In this document: one piece after another, positions 1-6,308 of the stretch
How the letters are laid out: each line of letters opens with the position of its first letter
Position numbering within the stretch: the first letter of the stretch is position 1
From: Sphingomonas sp.
GTDB lineage: Bacteria; Pseudomonadota; Alphaproteobacteria; Sphingomonadales; Sphingomonadaceae
Assembly: GCA_003248865.1 (NCBI GenBank)
Contig: QFPK01000026.1
Span: 1 to 30,668 of the forward strand
Direction: 5' to 3'
Length of the DNA: 30,668 nt
The notes under the pieces: model-generated
Seen by the model: only the letters and a program-made list of their open reading frames with translations
What the model was told of the DNA's origin: nothing
Database searches by the model: none
Position numbers and translations under genes: made by a program

Positions 1-155
1 CGGTGCTGTCGAATGGGTTTACTGCCTGCGGCGCCCACCAGCTCCAGCGCCGCAGGCAATCAAGCAATGTCGCACGCGCGATTTTGGAGTGAGAGCACGA
101 CACCAATTTTGAGGGTGCAGGGAAATCAATTCCCTGCCCGCCGGAGGCAAAAAAA
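1..155 (+). repeat. Structured intergenic repeat, copy A (left part outside window)
   Basis: This is the right two thirds of the dispersed element seen complete at 3450-3680. The central hairpin has arms at 16-34 and 47-65 (core CTGCCTGCGGCGC / GCGCCGCAGGCA). A variable spacer follows. The right terminal hairpin is at 117-137 inside the 26-bp terminal repeat 113-138. After it comes the conserved CCGCCGGAGGCAAAA tail. The right end lies 34 bp beyond the stop codon of trmFO, which is transcribed towards it. The first hairpin and left terminal repeat would lie upstream of base 1. Its central arm ends in CAAGC rather than CAAACC, and its terminal hairpin has a slightly different loop, so this copy is somewhat diverged. 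Confidence 0.85.
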
Positions 156-172
156 CCTCCTCGCGGACGCCA

Positions 173-1522
173 TCAGCCAACCACCTCCAGCCACTCGCCC
201 AGCGCCCGCTTCGCCCGCGCGGCGATTTTCGCCTTGCGTTCCCGGCCCCGTTCCGCGCCATCGATGGGGGGGAACAACCCGAAATTGATGTTCATCGGCT
301 GGAAGCTGTCGGCCACCGCTTCCCCGGTGATGTGTGCCAGCAGCGACCCCAGTGCGGTGTCGCGCGGCGGGCGGACGGGCTCGTCGCCTTTGGCGCGCGC
401 GGACAGGAACAGCCCCGCCATCAGCCCCACGGCGGCGGATTCCACATAGCCTTCGCAGCCGGTGATCTGCCCGGCGAAGCTGATTTCGGTCGCCTCCTTC
501 AGCCGCAGCGTTTCGTCTAGCAGGATGGGGGAGCGGATGAAGCTGTTGCGGTGCAGTCCGCCCAGCCGGGCGAATTCGGCCTTCTCAAGGCCCGGAATGG
601 TGCGGAACAGCCTGGTCTGTTCGCCGTGCTTCAGCTTGGTCTGGAACCCCACGATGTTCATCAGCGTGCCCGAAGCATTGTCCTGCCGCAGCTGCACCAC
701 CGCCCATGCCCCGCGCCCGGTGCGCGGGTCGCGCAGGCCCACCGGCTTCATCGGCCCGAAGCGCAGCGTGTTGGGGCCACGCTCGGCCATCACCTCGATC
801 GGCATGCAGCCTTCGAAATAGGGGGTGTCGCGCTCCCAATCCTTGAAGTCAGCCTTCTCGGCGGCGTTCAGCGCGGCCACGAATTCCAGATACTGCACCT
901 TCGACAGCGGGCAGTTGATGTAATCGCCCTCGCCTTCGCCCAAGATCTCGCCGTCCGGCCCCTTGTCGTAACGCGATTGCCGCCAGGCGATATCCATGTC
1001 GATGCTGTCGGCATGCACGATGGGGGCGATGGCATCGAAAAAGGCCAGATGTTCCTCGCCCGTCAGCCCCTGAATGAAGGCGGCAAGGCCCGGAGACGTC
1101 AGCGGCCCGGTCGCGATCAGCACCCGCTTCCACGCCGGGTCGGGCGTGCCGACCTCGCCGCGAACGATGCTGATCAGCGGATGGGCGCTCAGCGTGGCCG
1201 TCACCTGATCGGCGAAAATGTCGCGATCCACGGCCAGCGCAGAACCGGCAGGCACCTTGGCGCCATCGGCCGCGCGCATCACCAAACTGTTTAGCGCGCG
1301 CATTTCCGCGTGCAGCAAACCCACCGCATTATAGTCCGCATCGTCGGACCGGAAGCTGTTGGAGCAGACCAGTTCCGCAAGCTGCTCCGTCTGGTGCGCG
1401 GGCGTGGCGCCGCCGCCGCCGCGCATTTCGTGCAGCACCACCGGCACCCCACGCGTCGCAAGCTGCCAGGCAGCCTCTGATCCGGCCAGTCCGCCGCCGA
1501 TCACATGCACTGTTTCCACCAT
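173..1522 (-). CDS. trmFO: Methylenetetrahydrofolate--tRNA-(uracil-5-)-methyltransferase TrmFO
   Basis: The 449-residue product is a folate- and FAD-dependent enzyme that makes 5-methyluridine at position 54 in the tRNA T-loop, using methylene-tetrahydrofolate as carbon donor in the cytoplasm. The N-terminus carries the FAD Rossmann motif (VHVIGGGLAGSEAAWQ, residues 5-20). Two cysteines fit the family's catalytic pair: Cys53 in LVCSNSFRSDD and Cys204 in YINCPL. The length is normal for TrmFO. I start it at the ATG at 1522, where homology begins; the open frame extends 65 codons further upstream but that part is low-complexity Arg/Gly-rich sequence with no family match. It is transcribed away from the TauE-like gene, and its 3' end abuts repeat copy A. 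The identification is firm. Confidence 0.96.
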   Translation of the reverse strand: MVETVHVIGGGLAGSEAAWQLATRGVPVVLHEMRGGGGATPAHQTEQLAELVCSNSFRSDDADYNAVGLLHAEMRALNSLVMRAADGAKVPAGSALAVDRDIFADQVTATLSAHPLISIVRGEVGTPDPAWKRVLIATGPLTSPGLAAFIQGLTGEEHLAFFDAIAPIVHADSIDMDIAWRQSRYDKGPDGEILGEGEGDYINCPLSKVQYLEFVAALNAAEKADFKDWERDTPYFEGCMPIEVMAERGPNTLRFGPMKPVGLRDPRTGRGAWAVVQLRQDNASGTLMNIVGFQTKLKHGEQTRLFRTIPGLEKAEFARLGGLHRNSFIRSPILLDETLRLKEATEISFAGQITGCEGYVESAAVGLMAGLFLSARAKGDEPVRPPRDTALGSLLAHITGEAVADSFQPMNINFGLFPPIDGAERGRERKAKIAARAKRALGEWLEVVG

Positions 1523-1671
1523 CGGCCGGCTTTTGCCGCGCCGGTCCCGGCCCCGCAAGGCCCTGCCGGTGGCGACTTCACTGCAACAGATGTGACAATA
1601 TTTAAAGGTTCGCGGCACCTTTCGGTCGTGCGCCCCTTGTAACAGCGGCCGATTCAGCAGATATCGACCAC

Positions 1672-1734
1672 GCCCGGCCAGTCCGGGCTGAAAGCGACCC
1701 GACTGGCCGGCGAGCATTGCTCGCCGGCCCTTTT
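1672..1734 (+). promoter_or_regulatory. Candidate transcription attenuator in the tauE-like leader
   Basis: An intrinsic terminator reads rightwards: an 11-bp perfect stem (arms 1705-1715 and 1719-1729, loop ATT) followed by CTTTT at 1730-1734. No plus-strand gene ends upstream, because trmFO is divergent. A small hairpin (GCCCGG 1672-1677 with CCGGGC 1683-1688) precedes it. Bases 1674-1683 are also perfectly complementary to 1701-1710, and 1685-1687 to 1698-1700, giving an alternative helix of 13 pairs with one bulge. That helix would destroy both the first hairpin and six pairs of the terminator stem. Such mutually exclusive folds are the hallmark of attenuators and riboswitches. The ligand or sensor is unknown, and a small RNA ending at this terminator is the alternative reading. 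Confidence 0.55.
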
Positions 1735-1765
1735 ATTGGCCGAATTGCAGGCTATGGGTTGCGGC

Positions 1766-2686
1766 GTGGATCTTTACCTTCCCATTGCTGAGATGTCCGT
1801 CAACGCGCTCGTCATCATCGGGCTGGGCGCGCTTGTCGGTTTTCTGTCGGGCATGTTCGGCGTGGGTGGCGGCTTTCTCACCACCCCGCTGCTGATCTTC
1901 TACGGCATTCCCCCGGCCGTGGCGGTCGCCTCGTCGGCCACGCAGGTCACAGGCACCAGCGTCTCGGGCGCCTACAGCTATTTCCGGCGCGGCCAGATCG
2001 ACCTGAAGATGGGCGCGGTGCTGATCTCGGGCGGCATGGTTGGATCGGTGCTCGGCTCGTTCCTGTTCCGCTGGCTGAAGTCGCTGGGTCAGATCGATGT
2101 CACCATCGCCCTCATCTATGTGCTGTTCCTGGGCACCGTCGGCACGCTGATGCTGACGGAGGTGCTCGGCACCATGAAGGCCCAGCGCAACGGCCAGGCC
2201 CCACCCAGGCGCGGGCGGCGGCACCATCCGCTGGTGGCCGCACTGCCGCTGAAGATGCGCTTCCCCCGATCCGGCGTCTACATATCCGTGCTGGCCCCCT
2301 TCCTGGTGGGCGCAGGCGTGGGCGTGCTCACCGTGATCATGGGCGTGGGCGGCGGCTTCATCATGGTGCCGGCCATGCTCTATCTGCTGGGCATGGCGGC
2401 AGGCGTGGTGGTGGGCACCAGCCTGTTCCAGATCCTGTTCGTCACTGCAGTCGCCACCCTGCTGCATGCCACCCAGTCGCAGACGGTCGATATCCTGCTG
2501 GCCGTGCTGCTGCTGCTCGGCGGAGTCGTCGGGGCCCAGCTCGGCGCCCGCGCCGCGCAACGCCTGCCGGCCGAAAAGCTGCGCCTGTTCCTGGCGCTGC
2601 TGGTGCTCGCGGTCGCCATCCGCCTCGCCATCGGCCTCACCTGGACCCCGCGCGAACTCTTCTCCATCCAGACGGCGCTGGCATGA
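1766..2686 (+). CDS. TauE/SafE family membrane transporter (sulfite exporter-like)
   Basis: This 306-residue integral membrane protein belongs to the TauE/SafE (DUF81) family, whose members export sulfite, sulfoacetate or related anions. Two homologous halves are visible, each with the glycine-rich signature: GMFGVGGGFLTTPLL near residue 30 and MGVGGGFIMVPAMLY near residue 190. Hydrophobic segments run almost throughout, with a basic cytoplasmic loop (PRRGRRHH) between the halves. I choose the GTG at 1766 because homologues begin at an equivalent of VDLYLPIAE; the ATG at 1754 and an earlier codon at 1736 are alternatives. Its stop overlaps the next start (ATGA), so the pair is translationally coupled. 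The substrate cannot be read from the sequence. A putative attenuator lies just upstream. Confidence 0.88.
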   Translation: MDLYLPIAEMSVNALVIIGLGALVGFLSGMFGVGGGFLTTPLLIFYGIPPAVAVASSATQVTGTSVSGAYSYFRRGQIDLKMGAVLISGGMVGSVLGSFLFRWLKSLGQIDVTIALIYVLFLGTVGTLMLTEVLGTMKAQRNGQAPPRRGRRHHPLVAALPLKMRFPRSGVYISVLAPFLVGAGVGVLTVIMGVGGGFIMVPAMLYLLGMAAGVVVGTSLFQILFVTAVATLLHATQSQTVDILLAVLLLLGGVVGAQLGARAAQRLPAEKLRLFLALLVLAVAIRLAIGLTWTPRELFSIQTALA

Positions 2687-3441
2687 AGGCCCTGCTCGCC
2701 ATCCTGATGCTGCTGCTCGGCAGCGCCGCATCCGCGCAGCAACCCCGGCTGGTGACGGACCTGTCACAGAGCCGGATCGACATCTCCTACCGCTTCGCCG
2801 GCGCCGAGCTGCTGATCTTCGGCGCCATCCAGTATCCGGGCGGGATCGTCCCGGCCGAACCGCCCGGCATCGCGGTCATCCTGCGCGGCCCGGTCGAGCC
2901 CATCACCGTCCGCAAGAAGGCCCGCATCGCCGGAATCTGGGTGAACACCCAGGCGCTGCGCTTCGAATCCGCCCCCGGCTATTATGCCGTCGCCACCACA
3001 AAGCCCGTCACCGACCTGCTGGATGAACGCAACGCCGCCATCTACGAGATCGGGCTCAACCACCTGCAACTCTCCCCCGCCACCGCCGCCGGTCCCGAAA
3101 CCACCGGCCGCTTCCAGCAGGGCCTGGTGAAGCTGCGCGTGAACGAAGGCCTCTTCGTGGAACAACCCTATGGCGTGCAGGTAACAGACCGCATCCTTTA
3201 CCGCGCCCGCATTCCGATCCCGTCAGCCGTGCCCGTCGGCAATTATCAGGCCGAGATCTACCTCATCGACGACGGCCGGGTCCGCGCCCGCTCCACCGCC
3301 CCGGTCATCATCGACAAGACCGGCTTCGAACGCGGCATCTTCGTCTTCGCGCAGAAACACAGCTTCCTCTACGGTCTGTTCGCGATCGCACTCGCCGTCG
3401 CCATGGGGCTGGTGGCAGGCCGCGTCGGGCGCCGGGCGTAG
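2683..3441 (+). CDS. TIGR02186 family membrane-anchored protein
   Basis: The 252-residue product has an N-terminal signal peptide (MKALLAILMLLLGSAASA). A periplasmic beta-rich region begins RIDISYRFAGAELLIFGA. A single C-terminal transmembrane helix (about residues 229-249) ends in a short basic tail, GRVGRRA. This architecture and the opening motif match the alphaproteobacterial family TIGR02186 / Alph_Pro_TM. In that family the gene is characteristically next to a TauE-type exporter, exactly as here with a 4-bp overlap. The role is unknown; the pairing suggests a periplasmic partner of the exporter, which is inference. Repeat copy B begins eight bases after its stop codon. Confidence 0.85.
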   Translation: MKALLAILMLLLGSAASAQQPRLVTDLSQSRIDISYRFAGAELLIFGAIQYPGGIVPAEPPGIAVILRGPVEPITVRKKARIAGIWVNTQALRFESAPGYYAVATTKPVTDLLDERNAAIYEIGLNHLQLSPATAAGPETTGRFQQGLVKLRVNEGLFVEQPYGVQVTDRILYRARIPIPSAVPVGNYQAEIYLIDDGRVRARSTAPVIIDKTGFERGIFVFAQKHSFLYGLFAIALAVAMGLVAGRVGRRA

Positions 3442-3449
3442 CGACGCAA

Positions 3450-3680
3450 TGAGGGGGCTCTGCCCCCTCAAACTCCCCCGGCAGGGAGATGATCTCCCTG
3501 CACCCACATTAGCAGGCCACTCGGCGAGGTTGTGCTGACGGGCAGGTTTACTGCCTGCGGCGCCGGCAAGCTCAAGCGCCGCAGGCAATCAAACCAACTC
3601 ACACGCGCAGCTTGTGAGTGGTACCCAACGCCAACTTAGAGGGTGCAGGGAAATCATTTCCCTGCCCGCCGGAGGCAAGA
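3450..3680 (+). repeat. Structured intergenic repeat, copy B (complete)
   Basis: From left to right it holds: a 9-bp hairpin with loop TCT (3450-3470, TGAGGGGGC / GCCCCCTCA); the left 26-bp terminal repeat (3480-3505), which contains the hairpin GCAGGGAGA / TCTCCCTGC (3481-3501); a spacer conserved in four copies (3506-3544); the central hairpin with arms 3545-3563 and 3576-3595; a variable spacer that forms its own 7-bp stem here (3597-3603 / 3613-3619); and the right terminal repeat (3641-3666) with hairpin 3645-3665, then CCGCCGGAGGCAA. The right repeat is the reverse complement of the left with two mismatches. It sits between two co-directional genes. Confidence 0.93.
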
Positions 3681-3702
3681 ACCCCTCCCCGCTCACCCCC
3701 GG

Positions 3703-3731
3703 TTGCACACAAGCGCCCCCGCCCCTAGGTC
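3703..3731 (+). promoter_or_regulatory. Candidate pepN promoter giving a leaderless message
   Basis: TTGCACA at 3703-3709 and CCTAGGTC at 3724-3731 are 14 bases apart. They resemble the alphaproteobacterial housekeeping sigma consensus TTGACGS-N10-14-GCTANAWC. The expected transcription start would fall at or within a base or two of the pepN ATG at 3738. That would explain why no Shine-Dalgarno sequence is visible there. The match is imperfect and was judged by eye. Confidence 0.35.
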
Positions 3732-3737
3732 TGCGGG

Positions 3738-6308
3738 ATGGACTCGCCCGCCCCCGTCGCCCCGGCCCGCAAGCGTCTTGCCGATTACCGCCCGCCGGAT
3801 TGGCTGGTGCCCGACCTCGCCCTCAGGTTCGAGCTCGATGCCGACCGCACGCTGGTGCACGCCCGGATGCAGGTGCGGCGCAACGGGAGCCACCCTGCGC
3901 CGCTCAGGCTCGACGGCGAGGAACTGGAGCTACTGTCGCTCACCATCAACGGGGTTGCCCGCCCCCAGAATGCGTCGCCTGAGGGACTGGTGCTGGAGAT
4001 CGACGGCGACGAGGCCGTGATCGAAACAGTGGTCGCAATCCACCCGGCCGCGAACAGCCGGCTGATGGGGCTCTACAGCTCAGGCGGCAACCTCTGCACC
4101 CAGTGCGAGGCGGAAGGGTTCCGCCGCATCACCTTCTTGCCCGATAGGCCTGACGTGCTCACCCGCTATCAGGTCCGGCTGGAGGCGGATGCCGCGCGCT
4201 ATCCGGTCCTGCTGGCGAACGGCAACCCCGGCGCTGCAGGTGCGCTGCCGGACGGCCGCCATTTCGCGGAGTGGGACGATCCCTTCCCCAAGCCCGCCTA
4301 TCTGTTCGCGCTGGTCGCGGGCGATCTGAAGCCGCTGGAAGACAGTTTCACCACGATGTCCGGCCGGCATGTGAAACTGGGCATCTGGGTGGCGGCGGCC
4401 GATGTACCGCGCTGCCGCCATGCGATGGAAAGCCTGAAGGCCAGCATGGCGTTCGACGAGCAGGTCTATGGCCGGGAATATGATCTCGATGTGTTCAACA
4501 TCGTCGCCGTGCATGATTTCAACTTCGGCGCTATGGAGAACAAGGGTCTCAACATCTTCAACGCCAAATATGTGCTGGCCGATCCCGACACCGCGACCGA
4601 CTGGGACTATGACGCCATCGCGGCCATCGTGGCGCACGAGTATTTCCACAACTGGTCGGGCAACCGCGTCACCTGCCGGGATTGGTTCCAACTGAGCCTG
4701 AAGGAAGGCTTCACCGTCTTCCGCGACCAGCAATTTTCCGCCCACATCGGCTCGCCCGCGGTGAAGCGGATCGAGGGCGTGCGTCAGTTGCGCGCCAGCC
4801 AGTTCCCTGAGGACGCGGGCCCGCTGGCGCACGCCGTCCGCCCCGACAGCTATGCGGAAATCTCCAACTTCTACACCGCGACCGTCTACGACAAGGGCGC
4901 GGAACTGATCCGCATGATGGCGACCCGACTGGGGGCTGCGATATTCCGCGCCGCGACCGACGCCTATTTTGACCGCAACGACGGCACCGCCGCCACGGTG
5001 GAGGATTTCCTCGCCGCCATGGCGTCCGAGGGTCTCGAATCCGATCTGTTCCGCCGCTGGTACGAACAGCCGGGCACGCCGCGCGTCACCGTCAGCGCCA
5101 GCCATGATGCCGGCGCGGCACGGCTCGATCTGGTGATCCGCCAGACCAACCCGAAACGGCCCGACGCGCCGCCGCTCCCCATTCCGCTGCGCCTCGCCGC
5201 CTTCGCGCGCGACGGACGCAAGCTTGTGCAACGTGACGATCTGCTGCTGAGAGAGGCCGAGACCCGCCTCTCGCTCGACGGCGTCGCCGAAGCCCCGATC
5301 CTGTCGCTCAATCGCGGCTTCGCGGCGCCTATCCTGGTCGAACCCGCCCCCGCGCCGGACGATCTGCTGGTGCTCGCCGCCCATGAGGACGACAGCTTCG
5401 CCCGCTACGAGGCGGTGCAGCAACTCATGCTCTCCGCGCTCACGGCCAGCGCCGCAGCGAAGCAGGCCGTCGGCCATGCGGAGGTGGTGACGGCTGCAAC
5501 GGCGCTGCTGGCGCAGGCCGGCGACGATCCCGCCTTCGTGGCGGAAACCCTGCTGCTCCCCAGCGAAGCGCTGATCGGGGACAGGATGGCGAGCGTCGAT
5601 CCCGAAGCCATCCACGCCGCGCGCGAAGGCCTGCGCCAGAGCCTCCTCTCCGCGCTGCGCGAGCCGCTATGGACTGCCTGGCGCGCCTGCGACGCGCCGG
5701 ACGGGCAGAGCCCCCGCGCCAAAGGGCTCAGGCGCCTGAAGGGCATCCTGCTCTCGCTGCTGCTGGCGGATGACGGCGCAGATGCGGCGCAGGCTGCCTT
5801 CGCGCAGTTCGAAACCGCCGCCAACATGACGGACCGGATGTCGGCCCTGACCGCGCTGTCCCACTCGCAGGCGCCCGAGCGCGATGCCGCGCTCCACGCA
5901 TTCGTTGCGCGTTATGACCTGCTGCCCGAAGTGCTGGACAAATGGTTCCTCGCTCAATCGTCCTCGATCCGGCCCGACACCCGCGCCGTGGTGGAGGCGC
6001 TGGCGCAGCATCCCCGCTTCGACGCGCGCAACCCCAACCGGCTGCGCGCGCTGGTGCTGGGCTTCGCGATGAACCAGACGCGCTTCCACGACCGCGAAGG
6101 CGCCGGCTATGCCCTGCTCGCGGGCCATGTGCTTTCGGCGGACCGCATCAACCCGCAGTCCGCGGCACGGCTGGTGCAGCCGCTCGCCCGCTGGCGCCGG
6201 CTGGCCGATCCATGGGGGCCCCTGATGAAAGCCGAACTCGAACAGATCGCCGCCACGCCCGGCCTGTCGAAAGACCTCACCGAAGTCGTGACGACGAGCC
6301 TCGCATGA
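3738..6308 (+). CDS. pepN: Aminopeptidase N (M1 family, PepN type)
   Basis: The 856-residue zinc metallopeptidase removes N-terminal residues from peptides in the cytoplasm. It aligns end to end, by recall, with E. coli PepN (about 870 residues). The substrate-binding GAMEN motif is at 264-268. The zinc site is HEYFHNW at 300-306 (His300, Glu301, His304), with Glu323 as third ligand in LSLKEG. A downstream NFYTATVYDKGAE segment carries the expected transition-state tyrosine. The all-helical C-terminal domain is present. There is no signal peptide. The ATG is the first in frame and starts where homology starts. Its stop overlaps the M16 gene start (ATGA at 6305-6308), so the two peptidases are coupled. 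Confidence 0.96.
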   Translation: MDSPAPVAPARKRLADYRPPDWLVPDLALRFELDADRTLVHARMQVRRNGSHPAPLRLDGEELELLSLTINGVARPQNASPEGLVLEIDGDEAVIETVVAIHPAANSRLMGLYSSGGNLCTQCEAEGFRRITFLPDRPDVLTRYQVRLEADAARYPVLLANGNPGAAGALPDGRHFAEWDDPFPKPAYLFALVAGDLKPLEDSFTTMSGRHVKLGIWVAAADVPRCRHAMESLKASMAFDEQVYGREYDLDVFNIVAVHDFNFGAMENKGLNIFNAKYVLADPDTATDWDYDAIAAIVAHEYFHNWSGNRVTCRDWFQLSLKEGFTVFRDQQFSAHIGSPAVKRIEGVRQLRASQFPEDAGPLAHAVRPDSYAEISNFYTATVYDKGAELIRMMATRLGAAIFRAATDAYFDRNDGTAATVEDFLAAMASEGLESDLFRRWYEQPGTPRVTVSASHDAGAARLDLVIRQTNPKRPDAPPLPIPLRLAAFARDGRKLVQRDDLLLREAETRLSLDGVAEAPILSLNRGFAAPILVEPAPAPDDLLVLAAHEDDSFARYEAVQQLMLSALTASAAAKQAVGHAEVVTAATALLAQAGDDPAFVAETLLLPSEALIGDRMASVDPEAIHAAREGLRQSLLSALREPLWTAWRACDAPDGQSPRAKGLRRLKGILLSLLLADDGADAAQAAFAQFETAANMTDRMSALTALSHSQAPERDAALHAFVARYDLLPEVLDKWFLAQSSSIRPDTRAVVEALAQHPRFDARNPNRLRALVLGFAMNQTRFHDREGAGYALLAGHVLSADRINPQSAARLVQPLARWRRLADPWGPLMKAELEQIAATPGLSKDLTEVVTTSLA

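Noticed and set aside
3450..3505. First two hairpins of the repeat as a standard intrinsic terminator
   Set aside because: Neither stem is followed by a T-run on the plus strand (AACTCCCCC and ACCCACATT follow), so I list the unit as a structured repeat and leave termination as a hypothesis.
3440..3690. Target-site duplications flanking repeat copies, as proof of transposition
   Set aside because: I compared the flanks of copies B, C and D by eye and saw no matching short direct repeats, so mobility is not shown.
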